Shown: positions 1 through 8,477 of the stretch, piece by piece | Numbering within the stretch: the stretch's first letter is position 1 | Layout of the letters: each line of letters opens with the position of its first letter | Source: Gottschalkia acidurici 9a | GTDB lineage: Bacteria; Bacillota; Clostridia; Tissierellales; Gottschalkiaceae | Assembly: GCF_000299355.1 (NCBI RefSeq) | Contig: NC_018664.1 | Location: 62,001 to 126,000, forward strand | Length of the DNA stretch: 64,000 nucleotides | Reading direction: 5' to 3' | Notes under the pieces: generated by a model | The model's input: only the letters and a program-made list of their open reading frames with translations | Databases searched by the model: none | What the model was told of the DNA's origin: nothing | Translations under genes and position numbers: made by a program

Positions 1-519
1 ATAGAAGAGCAACTAAAGGATATAGATAAACAAATAGCAAAACTTCAATTTGAAGAGCAGCAAAAAAATATAGGAATAGATAAAGAAAATGAAGAAGAAA
101 AGAAAGATAAAAAAATACATAACTATTCAAACAATACAGATAATGATATATCTGATCAGAATATGAGTTACCTTATCTCTGCAAGTTCTGATTTACAAGA
201 TCTAAAGGTAATGTCTTCTTTAAAAGATAAAGCTAAAGGAAGTATTAGTGTATTAGAAAAAGAAATTGAACTTGATGAGTCAAGAAGCTTAGATGGAAAA
301 GCAACAAAGTATAAGTATGAAGAATATGATAAATTGAAAGACGGGTTATCTAAGTTAGAGAATAAGATTGAAAATAAGCTATATGAATTAAACGAAAAGC
401 AATTAAATGGTTCAGAAGAAAATCATAGTATTAATAGAAATGAAAAAAATTATGGTAAAGATAAAAGATATATAACCATAGAGAATGATGAAGAACATGA
501 TGGTGAAATTAATTTTTAG
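1..519 (+). CDS. hypothetical protein, 3' end only (5' end outside window)
   Basis: The reading frame is open from base 1, so the gene begins before the window; the first ATG inside is at 163, but the upstream codons in the same frame look equally coding. The visible 172 residues are very rich in Lys, Glu, Asp and Asn. Two stretches look coiled-coil: roughly window residues 1-40, and the part after ATG 163 that contains the motif SSLKDKAKGSISVLEKEIEL. There are no cysteines, no membrane segment and no enzyme motif. I do not recognise the family. The frame ends at TAG 517-519 and is followed by decayed DNA, so nothing downstream hints at function. Confidence 0.6.
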   Translation: MEEQLKDIDKQIAKLQFEEQQKNIGIDKENEEEKKDKKIHNYSNNTDNDISDQNMSYLISASSDLQDLKVMSSLKDKAKGSISVLEKEIELDESRSLDGKATKYKYEEYDKLKDGLSKLENKIENKLYELNEKQLNGSEENHSINRNEKNYGKDKRYITIENDEEHDGEINF

Positions 520-606
520 GATTAGCAGTATAGAAAAAGTCTGAAATTCTATATAGAGTGACTTAAAAGGTTCTAGTTTTTTATACAGCTTCTAAATTAC
601 CACGTT

Positions 607-1132
607 ATAATAGTAAAACTTACATATCATTATATAAAATATCATATTGTATGTATACAGAATCTACATATAGTGATAATACCATTGAAAACTATATTGA
701 TAGTATAAATATAGAGATCATTAGTTGTGAAGATATTTATAAAACAGGAAATGTAATTTTAGATATTATATTAAATGAAAAAAATCAACCTGCGATGAAA
801 ATAATATAAAGTTTTTTACAGAGATTAAATTCTTAAAATGCAGCCTTGTACATATGATAGAAGCATGTGAGAAAATAGATGATGAGGGATAAATAGATAC
901 ACTAAAATTAGAGGAACTATAGTCAATAGATTCTCCGTTCTAAAAGCTGAAAACTCTAAAATTAATAGGATTACTATAAAAGATGATAAAATTTTAACTG
1001 ATAAAAAAACTTCATTTTACATAGGTTGGAGTAAGTAATATAAAAAGTTCAGTTAAAAAGCATAATGGTGAAGTTACTATTGATTATTCTAAGAATAAGT
1101 TTATTATAAATAGATATATTCCTCTAAAGTAA
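607..1132 (+). pseudogene. decayed AgrC-like histidine kinase, C-terminal part
   Basis: This stretch aligns by eye with the 3' half of the intact kinase gene at about 6635-7206. Matching blocks include the codons around the H-box (about 615-650), the segment starting ATTGAAAACTATATTGATAG near 685, and the very end (IYIPL then stop, ending 1132). It carries several frameshifts and a deletion in the ATPase domain, so no long frame survives. It is followed, as the intact gene is, by a paired CCAGTT-repeat promoter. I infer an old duplication of the agr locus in which the ABC transporter genes now occupy the place of agrB-agrD. Confidence 0.75.
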
Positions 1133-1139
1133 AAGTAAT

Positions 1140-1207
1140 CCAGTTATGTATGAAAAGTTACCAGTTGTACTAGATATATTGAAAAAATAAATACATAATG
1201 TTACCTT
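1140..1207 (+). promoter_or_regulatory. LytTR/AgrA-type promoter module, copy 1 (upstream of ABC transporter)
   Basis: Two direct repeats, CCAGTTATG at 1140-1148 and CCAGTTGTA at 1161-1169, lie 21 bp apart (9-bp sites, 12-bp spacer). That is the geometry of LytTR-domain (AgrA-like) binding sites. Nine bases later comes TTGAAA (1179-1184), then 17 bases, then TACCTT (1202-1207), a plausible -35/-10 pair. The same arrangement recurs at 7214 and 8759. The likely regulator is the product of the gene at 5183. Confidence 0.7.
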
Positions 1208-1272
1208 AAGTATAAGGATATTACGGTTTCCTATTATATATTTCACCAACTGCTCTATCTAGGGCTAATATG

Positions 1273-1323
1273 ATGAAAAAACTTTCTAATAGGGGAAAGG
1301 GGTATATTATAGTAGAATTTTAG
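1273..1323 (+). other. possible 16-residue leader peptide
   Basis: The frame ATG 1273 to TAG 1321-1323 encodes MKKLSNRGKGYIIVEF. It lies between the LytTR-type promoter and a strong terminator-like hairpin. The ribosome site is weak. A related sequence follows promoter copy 3 (ATG 8891), but there the frame stops after five codons. It could be a leader peptide, a remnant, or chance. Confidence 0.2.
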
Positions 1324-1326
1324 TAT

Positions 1327-1372
1327 AAATATTAAAGAAGATGCTCTCTAGAGAGTGTCTTTTTTAATATTT
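1327..1372 (+). terminator. 46-nt hairpin with U-run just before the transporter (terminator/attenuator)
   Basis: Bases 1327-1349 and 1350-1372 are complementary over about 23 pairs with only G-U wobbles; the core is GCTCTCTAGAGAGTG and a run of six T (1360-1365) lies in the 3' arm. It sits between LytTR promoter copy 1 and the ribosome site (AAGGAGGG, 1373-1380) of the ABC permease, so transcripts from that promoter must pass it. It may act as an attenuator or end a short RNA. Confidence 0.65.
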
Positions 1373-1383
1373 AAGGAGGGAAT

Positions 1384-3699
1384 ATGAAAAAAACATACAG
1401 GTTATTGATACTTTTATTTTTTATTTTATTTACTATTATATTTACTAAATATTATGGAATGTACGAATCTTCAAGAATTTTCACAGGAAGATATGATGCT
1501 TCTATACATTTAACTATAGTAGAAGATATTTCAAAAGAGGATGTATTAAGCACTTTAGAGGACTATGGTAAAAGGTATGACATGGATATTGAAAGAGCAA
1601 TAGCTTTTCCTGGAGATGGAAAAAATAGAAAGAGCTTAACAGCATATGTATCTATAAATGACTTTGATTGGTTTAACGGTGTTTTATCCATTAAAGGTGG
1701 AAAAAAGTTAAATTCTAATTTAAAAGAAGGAGAATTTTTAAGCAATATAGATACAAAGGATAAAAAACAAGTGGGTAGGTTTTCCATATTTGATGATAGC
1801 TCCAGAGAAATATACATTCGACCTTTATCAGATATGAAAAACAGACTTATTGAAACCGACTATAAACTACATTTAAATAATGATAGATATACTTTAAATG
1901 AAGTAATTAGCACTATAAACAGTGAACAGAAAAGTTTTTCTGTAAAAGAGAGTTCTGTTAATTCATTTGTGGATATGAATGAGTACTCTATATATTCTAT
2001 GTATTATATAATTATTTTATTATTTTTCATACTATTTTTAGGTATACTGCTGTTTCTTTATGAGGTTATTGGAAGAAGTAAGAGTTTTGGAATAAAAAAG
2101 CTATACGGATACTCAGACTTTAAGATAGTATCTGAAATATTCAAAGAAGATATTTTAAAGGTTATAGCTTTATCTAATATCTCTTCAATTTTATTTATAA
2201 CTATTTCACTATACTTTAAAAATGGTTTAGCAGGATTTAAACAATACATAAGTATTTATCTCTTATTAATATGTGCAGTAGACATAATATTGATGATAAT
2301 AATGACAGTAATTGTGTCACTTTTTAAAGGAAAAGATAACATACAGTTGATGTTAAAGGGTAAAAGAAGGAATATCATATTATTGAATACAATTATGAAG
2401 ATTATGATGTCTATTATTGTCATATTGACTTTAACTTTAAACCTCAATACCTTTAATAATTATAAGGCTAAAAGTGATAATTTAGAAAATTGGGACAAGG
2501 CAAGAAATTTAGGATTTATAGGATTTAAATTTCCAGGTGATGCAATTGATACTATAATAAGTTTTTATCCATATGAAGTGAAGTTGGGGAGTCTTTGGAA
2601 TGATATCAATGATAATGGAGGAATAATGGCTGGTTATCAGCAATTAGTTACAAATGATATAATTGAAAAAGAAAGGATACAGCCTAATCTAGCATATATG
2701 ATGCTAGTAAATGAAAATTATTTAAAAGAAAATACTGTATTAGATGAGAATGGAGATAGAATAAGGGAAATAGATGATGATGAGGATACAGTTACAGTAC
2801 TTGTACCAAGTCAATTTAAGAATAAAGAAAAATTATTAAAGGATTCTCTTAGATATATTCACTTAGGTCACTATGATCTTGTAAATATTTTTTATAAAGA
2901 GGCTTTAGAAATTAAAGAAGGAAAAAGAAAAAGCGAACAAGGAATGGAAGAATTTAAAGAATATCTTGAAAAAGAATATTCGTTTTTAAAACAAAAAATC
3001 ATCTATACAGCAAATGATCAGAGATTATTTACTTATGATACTGGAGAAATGAATCTATATAGAAAAGATTTCAAAGGATACTATAATGATATTGATAAGA
3101 CTATTACAGATCCAATACTTTTTATAATGACTAATGACAATTTAAAAGAGAACTTAAAAGTTAGTTCACTAACGAGTGGCACAATGAAATTTAGATTTGA
3201 AGATTATAAATATCCTGAAGATGGAATAGTACCTTTACTAGAAAAACATGAATTGTTAGACAGTTTAGTAGTAATGACTACAGTTTATGACTATGCTGTT
3301 GATGATATAAACAATACAAAAACTATGCTTATGCTTTCAGGGGGTATATCTGTTAGTTGTATTTTAATAATACTAGGTTTAATTTTTTATGAAAGTACAA
3401 GCTATTTATATAGAAATAGAAAAAAAATAGGTGTATTAAAATTATATGGACTAAACTTTTTAAATAGATATAAGAGTTATTTTATTATGATTTCAGCAGT
3501 AGATTTAATAATAATAATTATATCTACTATAATAGGGCAGATGTATTTAAAAAGATTTGTAGCCATATCAACTAAAGTATATTACTTGATAATTACGATA
3601 GGTATATTGTTTTATTTACTAGAACTAATTATAACATATTTATATCTAAGTAAGAAAGAAGATAAGTCAATACTAGACGGTCTTAAAGGAGAATTATAA
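1384..3699 (+). CDS. ABC transporter permease, bacteriocin-associated FtsX-like membrane protein
   Basis: A 771-residue membrane protein with an N-terminal membrane anchor (about residues 5-24), an extracellular domain of about 175 residues, four central helices (about 205-360), a second large extracellular domain and three C-terminal helices (about 690-765). This bipartite layout fits the bacteriocin-associated integral membrane proteins paired with lactococcin-972-type ABC ATPases (family recalled, not searched). The start ATG 1384 has AAGGAGGG at 1373-1380. The stop overlaps the start of the ATPase gene, so the two are translationally coupled. Upstream lie the LytTR-type promoter copy 1 and a hairpin, suggesting control by the agr-like system at 5183-8046. 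The likely job is export of, or immunity to, a peptide; no bacteriocin gene is visible nearby. Confidence 0.8.
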   Translation: MKKTYRLLILLFFILFTIIFTKYYGMYESSRIFTGRYDASIHLTIVEDISKEDVLSTLEDYGKRYDMDIERAIAFPGDGKNRKSLTAYVSINDFDWFNGVLSIKGGKKLNSNLKEGEFLSNIDTKDKKQVGRFSIFDDSSREIYIRPLSDMKNRLIETDYKLHLNNDRYTLNEVISTINSEQKSFSVKESSVNSFVDMNEYSIYSMYYIIILLFFILFLGILLFLYEVIGRSKSFGIKKLYGYSDFKIVSEIFKEDILKVIALSNISSILFITISLYFKNGLAGFKQYISIYLLLICAVDIILMIIMTVIVSLFKGKDNIQLMLKGKRRNIILLNTIMKIMMSIIVILTLTLNLNTFNNYKAKSDNLENWDKARNLGFIGFKFPGDAIDTIISFYPYEVKLGSLWNDINDNGGIMAGYQQLVTNDIIEKERIQPNLAYMMLVNENYLKENTVLDENGDRIREIDDDEDTVTVLVPSQFKNKEKLLKDSLRYIHLGHYDLVNIFYKEALEIKEGKRKSEQGMEEFKEYLEKEYSFLKQKIIYTANDQRLFTYDTGEMNLYRKDFKGYYNDIDKTITDPILFIMTNDNLKENLKVSSLTSGTMKFRFEDYKYPEDGIVPLLEKHELLDSLVVMTTVYDYAVDDINNTKTMLMLSGGISVSCILIILGLIFYESTSYLYRNRKKIGVLKLYGLNFLNRYKSYFIMISAVDLIIIIISTIIGQMYLKRFVAISTKVYYLIITIGILFYLLELIITYLYLSKKEDKSILDGLKGEL

Positions 3700-4334
3700 T
3701 GAGTATAATAAGTTTAAAAAATATAAATAAAAGTTTTGGAAGTAATAAAATTTTAGATAACTTTAATCTTGAGATAGAAAAAGGAGAATTTATTGCGATT
3801 GTTGGAGAAAGTGGTTCAGGTAAAAGTACTTTATTAAATATAATAGGAATGTTAGATGACTTTGACTCTGGAGAGTTGATAGTATCAGGAAATAAAAACT
3901 TAAAATCTAGTAGTAAAGATGCGGAAAAGTTGAGAAGACATGAAATAGGTTATATATTTCAAAACTTTGCACTTATAGATAACGTGACTGTAAGTGAAAA
4001 TTTAGATATAGCCTTAACTTATAGAGATGATATAAAAGATAAAGAAAATGTAAAACTTAAGATATTAAAAGAGATAGGATTACCGGATAAAATAAATAGT
4101 AAGATATATGAATTGTCTGGTGGAGAACAACAAAGAGTATCTATTTCAATGGTGTTTTTAAAGCCTTGTAATATAATTTTAGCAGATGAACCAACAGGTT
4201 CTTTAGATGATATAAATAAGGAAATTATTATGGACTTTTTAAAGAAAGTTAATAAAGGTGGAAAAACTGTAATCATAGTTACTCATGATAAGGATGTATC
4301 TAAAATGTGTAATAAAATAGTAAAACTTAAGTAA
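3699..4334 (+). CDS. ABC transporter ATP-binding protein (bacteriocin export/immunity type)
   Basis: A 211-residue cytoplasmic ATPase. Walker A is GESGSGKST (about residues 36-44), the Q-loop IFQNFALI follows, the signature is LSGGEQQR, Walker B is IILADEPTG and the switch histidine is in IIVTHD. The length and the LSGGEQQR signature fit the small MacB/LolD-like and lactococcin-972-group ATPases. Its start overlaps the permease stop (TAATG), so the pair forms one transporter energised by this protein. Only a weak inverted repeat (4333-4340/4371-4378) follows. Confidence 0.88.
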   Translation: MSIISLKNINKSFGSNKILDNFNLEIEKGEFIAIVGESGSGKSTLLNIIGMLDDFDSGELIVSGNKNLKSSSKDAEKLRRHEIGYIFQNFALIDNVTVSENLDIALTYRDDIKDKENVKLKILKEIGLPDKINSKIYELSGGEQQRVSISMVFLKPCNIILADEPTGSLDDINKEIIMDFLKKVNKGGKTVIIVTHDKDVSKMCNKIVKLK

Positions 4335-4491
4335 AATGTTGAAGAGCATGTATTTTTAAATAGTTTCCGAAACATTTTATAGAAAGTATGAATAAAGAAC
4401 TCTTAAATTAGGCTATCAATCTGATATCCTAATTTTATTATTTTATAAAGAAAACCACCTGCTATGGGTAACATCATATACTTAAGAAAAC

Positions 4492-4762
4492 TTGATAAAT
4501 CACTTAATGTTTATTAGGCTTCCTTTTCTCTATATTTACGTCAAAATAAGTTTGGGAGCAGTTAAGTGGTTAATCGTTATAAGGAAAAAAATTGGAAAAA
4601 CGGTTAATTCAGACACTATGAGTAAATATGCTCCTCTAGATAATTCGAAGAGCTTTACGAGAAGAAGAAAAGTGCCACTTGAAGATATTATTTTGTGTAC
4701 CCTTTTTTAAAAAAGGATTAACTATGTCAAATGGTCAACTTACAGAATCTAAGTTGGTTTAG
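4492..4762 (+). pseudogene. IS4-type transposase, N-terminal fragment
   Basis: From ATG 4618 the frame reads MSKYAPLDNSKSFTRRRKVP and continues LEDIILCTLF, which resembles the N-terminus of clostridial IS4-family transposases. The frame stops at 4710 in a T-then-A run; shifting by one base continues it as KKGLTMSNGQLTESKLV to a stop at 4760-4762. No catalytic DDE region follows. Bases 4770-4890 encode another basic stretch that might be the lost C-terminus, but I cannot support that. It is a dead remnant. Confidence 0.5.
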
Positions 4763-4878
4763 TTATAAGAGACAGTAGAAAAATATATAGTACTGTTAAA
4801 AAATTTAAAAGTCGTAGCAGAAACCATATCTTAACTAATAAATATAAGAACAACCAGACAATCAAAAAAATATTTCTT

Positions 4879-4929
4879 AAAGGAGCAAAAGGTCAGCTTT
4901 TTAGTTGTCGATTTCTATGCTCTTTTTTT
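4879..4929 (+). terminator. intrinsic terminator
   Basis: AAAGGAGCA (4879-4887) pairs with TGCTCTTTT (4918-4926), and the T-run continues to 4929. It closes the decayed region after the ABC transporter and separates it from the agr regulator genes. The rest of the gene-free stretch 4335-5182 holds only the transposase fragment and the promoter at 5085. Confidence 0.6.
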
Positions 4930-5084
4930 ATTTTAGATGAGAAATTATATATATATATAACGAAAAAACATTAATATAAATATTAATTAAGTCATAAGTT
5001 TATGATGTTAAGCTAAACTAGTGAATACTTACTATCTATAGCAAGGCGCAATTCGTGATTACAATAGCTATATACATTCAAATA

Positions 5085-5113
5085 TTGAAGTATAAGCAAA
5101 TTATATATATAAT
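5085..5113 (+). promoter_or_regulatory. sigma-A promoter of the regulator/kinase pair
   Basis: TTGAAG (5085-5090), a 17-base spacer and a perfect TATAAT (5108-5113), 70 bases before the response regulator start. Unlike the promoters at 1140, 7214 and 8759 it has no CCAGTT repeats, which suggests basal rather than pheromone-induced expression of the sensing genes. Confidence 0.7.
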
Positions 5114-5182
5114 ATGGCTAAACATTCAAATATTTTCTAAACATGGTTTTATTTAATTAAATTAAAGGTAGGAGGTATTACT

Positions 5183-5893
5183 ATGATAAAAATAGCTATA
5201 TGTGAGGATGAAGAGATTCATAGAACTATTTTAAAAAAATATCTAGACACCATATTTAAATACACAAATAAACAGTATGAGATTATAGAATTTAAATCAG
5301 GGGAAGAGTTACTTAAAAGTTATGAAAAGGATATAGATATTATTTTATTAGATATTCTGATGGACAAACTTACAGGCATGGATGTTGCAAGAAAAATTAG
5401 AGAGTTTGATAATGAGGTAGAAATAATATTTATAACCTCACTGGTAGATTACATACAAGATGGCTATGAGGTTAGGGCTTACAGGTATTTATTAAAACCA
5501 ATTAATAAGAAAGAACTAAAAAAGCATATGCTGTCATGTATAAGTGAAATTATAAAAAATCGTGAAAACTATATATTTGTTCAGGAAAAAGGTGAGATGC
5601 ATAAAATTTTAGTAGATGATATTACATACATAGAAATATTAAGAAAGGATATGACTATTAATACGGTAAAGACAAAATATAAATTGAAAATGACTTTGAA
5701 AAGTATGGAAAAAAATTTATCTAAGTATAATTTTTTTAGATGTCATAAAAGTTACTTGGTTAATATGAAACATATACAGAATTTAAAACAAGATTCAGTC
5801 ATAGTTAACAATGAGGAAGTACCAGTTAGTAGACATAGAATGAGAGATTTCAAAACCAAATTAGCTTATGTATTAGGTGAGATGATATGTTAA
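5183..5893 (+). CDS. AgrA-like LytTR-family response regulator
   Basis: 236 residues. The N-terminal receiver domain (about 1-120) has the acidic pair E8/D9, phospho-acceptor D57 (in IILLDILM) and the KP lysine in LLKPI near residue 108. The C-terminal LytTR DNA-binding domain (about 135-232) has the typical NFFRCHKSYLVNM motif. The ribosome site is AGGAGG before ATG 5183. It overlaps the kinase start by 7 bases. LytTR proteins bind paired 9-bp direct repeats, so the CCAGTT repeats at 1140, 7214 and 8759 are its probable targets. Its input should be phosphate from the kinase at 5887. Confidence 0.88.
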   Translation: MIKIAICEDEEIHRTILKKYLDTIFKYTNKQYEIIEFKSGEELLKSYEKDIDIILLDILMDKLTGMDVARKIREFDNEVEIIFITSLVDYIQDGYEVRAYRYLLKPINKKELKKHMLSCISEIIKNRENYIFVQEKGEMHKILVDDITYIEILRKDMTINTVKTKYKLKMTLKSMEKNLSKYNFFRCHKSYLVNMKHIQNLKQDSVIVNNEEVPVSRHRMRDFKTKLAYVLGEMIC

Positions 5894-7206
5894 ATGGCTT
5901 GCCCTGGGGTATTGTTACTGTAATCTCTGTATCTATAGAATGGCTTGTATTTAACTTCATATTAAATAAAATCAGCATTTTAAAAAAGGATAAAATAACG
6001 TTGTATGTATCTCTTAGCACACTTATTTTAATAATAACGACTTTTAGCTTTTTAAAAATGGAATCTAATATAAAGCTATTTATAGGAATGATCTTAGGAT
6101 TTGTATTTTATATATTTAACTATGAAGTTACAACTTTAAAAAGTACTATTGTTTCCTTAGTATATTGGATGCTATTTTTAGGGATTGACATTATAAGTGC
6201 TAGTATTGTAACCATAATAAACTCTATGCACGATTTAAACAAATTATTAGATGAAAATATATTTAGATTGGAGCTTATCATAATATCTAAGTTATTCTTA
6301 TTGTTTTTAACTTTTATATTTAGAAAATTTAATCTAAAAAGAGTACAATTAAATATTAAAAAAAGAGAGCTGGTATATGTAGGTATTCCTATTATAACCA
6401 ATATAGTAAGTATTATTGCGATCTTTATATATTCATTTAAGCAAGAAGAAAGTAACTTTATTCAAAATATAATAATGTTTATTATGTCATCTTTACTACT
6501 ATTATCTAATATATCATTAGTAATAATAGTATATAGAATTATGAAAGATAGTAAATTAAGGATTGAAAATAAAATAATTAAAGAGAAAATAAATACTAAA
6601 TATGAGTACTATTTAAAGTTACAAGATAATCAGATGAAGGTAAGGAAACTATATCATGATATAAAAAACCATATTATATGTATACAAAATATACATATTA
6701 ATGATGATACAATTGAAAAATATATTGATAGTATAAATAAAGAGATTAGTAGCTGTGCAGATATTTACAAGACAGGAAATATGATTCTAGATATTATATT
6801 AAATGAAAAGAAATCAATTTGTGATAAAAATAGTATAGAGTTTATTTCAGATATTAACTTTTCGATGTGCGATTTTATAGATATGGTAGATGTATGCAGT
6901 ATATTTTCTAACATATTAGATAATGCAATAGAAGCTTGTGAAAAGATAGATAGCAAAACTATAGTCAAATACATAAAAATCAGAGGCACCATAGTTAATA
7001 AATTTTTTGTCCTAAAAGTTGAAAATTCTAAAATTAATAATGTTATTATGAAAGGCAATAAAGTAATAACTGATAAAAGAGATTCTTTTTTACATGGATT
7101 AGGAATAATTAGTATAAAAAGTTCGGTTGAAAAGTATAATGGAGAAATTGCTATTGAACACAAAAAAGACAAATTTATTATGAATATATATATTCCGTTG
7201 CAATAA
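5887..7206 (+). CDS. AgrC-like membrane histidine kinase (peptide pheromone receptor)
   Basis: 439 residues. The N-terminal 220 residues form about six to seven membrane helices, as in AgrC-type receptors. A dimerisation/H-box follows with LYHDIKNH; the histidine codon at 6655 makes it H257. The C-terminal GHKL ATPase domain has NILDNAIEAC (N-box) and HGLGI (G-box). Its start overlaps the regulator gene by 7 bases, so the two are coupled. In the family the kinase binds an extracellular cyclic peptide and phosphorylates the LytTR regulator. Order here is regulator-kinase-agrB-agrD, unlike staphylococcal agrBDCA. A decayed paralogue lies at 607-1132. Confidence 0.88.
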   Translation: MLNGLPWGIVTVISVSIEWLVFNFILNKISILKKDKITLYVSLSTLILIITTFSFLKMESNIKLFIGMILGFVFYIFNYEVTTLKSTIVSLVYWMLFLGIDIISASIVTIINSMHDLNKLLDENIFRLELIIISKLFLLFLTFIFRKFNLKRVQLNIKKRELVYVGIPIITNIVSIIAIFIYSFKQEESNFIQNIIMFIMSSLLLLSNISLVIIVYRIMKDSKLRIENKIIKEKINTKYEYYLKLQDNQMKVRKLYHDIKNHIICIQNIHINDDTIEKYIDSINKEISSCADIYKTGNMILDIILNEKKSICDKNSIEFISDINFSMCDFIDMVDVCSIFSNILDNAIEACEKIDSKTIVKYIKIRGTIVNKFFVLKVENSKINNVIMKGNKVITDKRDSFLHGLGIISIKSSVEKYNGEIAIEHKKDKFIMNIYIPLQ

Positions 7207-7213
7207 AAGTTAA

Positions 7214-7281
7214 CCAGTTATACCTAAAAAATGACCAGTTGTACAAAATACATTGAAGATATTAATGGATGATGTTATCTT
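7214..7281 (+). promoter_or_regulatory. LytTR/AgrA-type promoter module, copy 2 (upstream of agrB)
   Basis: CCAGTTATA (7214-7222) and CCAGTTGTA (7235-7243) are direct repeats 21 bp apart. After 9 bases comes TTGAAG (7253-7258), then 17 bases, then TATCTT (7276-7281). Its position between the kinase and agrB predicts positive feedback on pheromone synthesis. Confidence 0.75.
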
Positions 7282-7310
7282 AAGCATGAGAAGATTTAAA
7301 GGAGAAGAAA

Positions 7311-7895
7311 ATGATTAAATCATGTGCTAATAAAGTAACATCTTTTTTAGTTTCCAATGATGCAATAAATGATGAAGAATATGAAGTGTACTCATATGGA
7401 TTTGAAACGTTGTTAGCTTTTATAATAAATATATCGGTTATATTGTTATTAGGATTGATAGTAGGCAAGTTTGTTCAAACTTTGTTATTTTTAACTTGTT
7501 ACTGTCCAATAAGACAATTTACGGGTGGGTATCATGCAAATAGTTATAGAAACTGTCTGTTAGTATTTGTATTTATATTTTCAATTAATATAATTACATT
7601 AGATAAATTAAGCTATATGAATCTTAATGAAGTTATAATATGTACAACCCTTATAAGTTATATAGGAATTTGTCTTTTAGCTCCTATTGAACATAGATAC
7701 AATCCACTAAGTACTAGACAAAGAAAGAGTTATAAAAAAGTGGCTATACTTTTAACTAGTATAGTGCTCATATTTGTATTATTGGGTATAAAATATAAAC
7801 CTATTTATGAATATGTATTATATTCAGCGTCTGTATTAGTGTGGATTTTTATAATGTTAATTTTAGCAATTATAAAAAAAATAAGGAGGGAATAA
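7311..7895 (+). CDS. agrB: AgrB-like accessory gene regulator protease
   Basis: 194-residue membrane protein with about five to six helices. The AgrB signature RQFTGGYHANSYRNC contains the catalytic pair H75 and C82, seven residues apart as in staphylococcal AgrB (H77/C84). AgrB cleaves the C-terminal tail of the AgrD propeptide and joins the product into a ring. The gene has AAAGGAGAAG before ATG 7311 and is followed 4 bases later by the propeptide gene, whose ribosome site overlaps the agrB stop. Expression is probably driven by the repeat-containing promoter at 7214. Confidence 0.9.
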   Translation: MIKSCANKVTSFLVSNDAINDEEYEVYSYGFETLLAFIINISVILLLGLIVGKFVQTLLFLTCYCPIRQFTGGYHANSYRNCLLVFVFIFSINIITLDKLSYMNLNEVIICTTLISYIGICLLAPIEHRYNPLSTRQRKSYKKVAILLTSIVLIFVLLGIKYKPIYEYVLYSASVLVWIFIMLILAIIKKIRRE

Positions 7896-7899
7896 AGAT

Positions 7900-8046
7900 A
7901 TGAAAAAATATTTAACTTCTATACTAAAATATGTTGGATCTATATCAGCATTCGCGGTATCATTATCTGCAAATACGACATCTACTTGGATATCGCATCA
8001 ACCTAAAGTTCCAGAAGGAGTTAGAAAATTTAAAAAGATTAATTAA
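7900..8046 (+). CDS. agrD: AgrD-like cyclic autoinducer propeptide without cysteine
   Basis: 48 residues starting MKKYLTSILKYVGSISAFAV, an amphipathic leader as in AgrD, then SANTTSTWISHQPKVPE and a basic tail ending RKFKKIN. The QPKVP block is the conserved AgrD motif just C-terminal of the ring. AgrD ring-closing residues are usually Cys (thiolactone); here there is no cysteine. Aligning by QPKVP puts S28 (in S-T-W-I-S) where the Cys should be, so a serine lactone is predicted, as in enterococcal GBAP; T26/T27 are less likely ring residues. The ribosome site GGAGGG (7885-7890) is 9 bases before ATG 7900, overlapping the end of agrB. Ring chemistry and cleavage points are inference. Confidence 0.85.
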   Translation: MKKYLTSILKYVGSISAFAVSLSANTTSTWISHQPKVPEGVRKFKKIN

Positions 8047-8059
8047 TATTATAAAATAG

Positions 8060-8100
8060 AAGGTTTCCTTACTATATATAAGTTGGGAAATCTTTTATTT
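8060..8100 (+). terminator. terminator of the agrBD unit
   Basis: AAGGTTTCC (8060-8068) pairs with GGAAATCTT (8086-8094) with one G-U, followed by a T-rich tail, starting 14 bases after the agrD stop. Confidence 0.65.
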
Positions 8101-8199
8101 TATTTAAAATCTAATTTGGACTCTCTCATTTTCTATAGATGGGAGACGGCTAACATCAATTCAGTAAATACTCGATGTATTTATAAAATTGAATATATG

Positions 8200-8456
8200 G
8201 AGTTGCTATAGGAAATGCTCTATAGCATAAAATACTCAAGCATTCGCCCTTGTGTAGTGAGCGAAAACCAAGCCTTGACCTACACAAGCATCGCTATATA
8301 ATCGCCTATTGTGGTGGTTCTAGCCAAGAACAGAAACTGGTATTATTATAACTGTTGGAATAATAAAGGTATCTCGGACAGGATTGCTACATTGGTAGTA
8401 TTGTCCAAGGAGCTCACACTCCTGTAGATGAGAGTAGTTCACGAGTTGGAGTCAAG
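8200..8456 (+). mobile_element. IS200/IS605-like right-end / omega-RNA-like structured remnant
   Basis: A stretch richer in GC than its surroundings with several stems: CTTGTGTAG/CTACACAAG (8249-8257/8280-8288), GTTCT/AGAAC near 8318-8332, TATTATT/AATAATA near 8341-8365, GGACA/TGTCC near 8376-8406, and GAGCTCACACTC with GAGAGTAGTTC (8410-8421/8430-8440). The last hairpin followed by AC and a TCAA (8452-8455) resembles right ends of TnpB-bearing IS200/IS605 elements, whose right end overlaps the guide RNA. No tnpA or tnpB frame is present, so it would be a truncated or MITE-like copy. Identification is from remembered patterns. Confidence 0.4.
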
Positions 8457-8477
8457 AATTTAATCACTTTATTAAAT

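Noticed and set aside
8200-8456. Group I intron or full IStron
   Set aside because: I saw no convincing P/Q/R/S core elements and no transposase frame; only a right-end-like structure is supportable.
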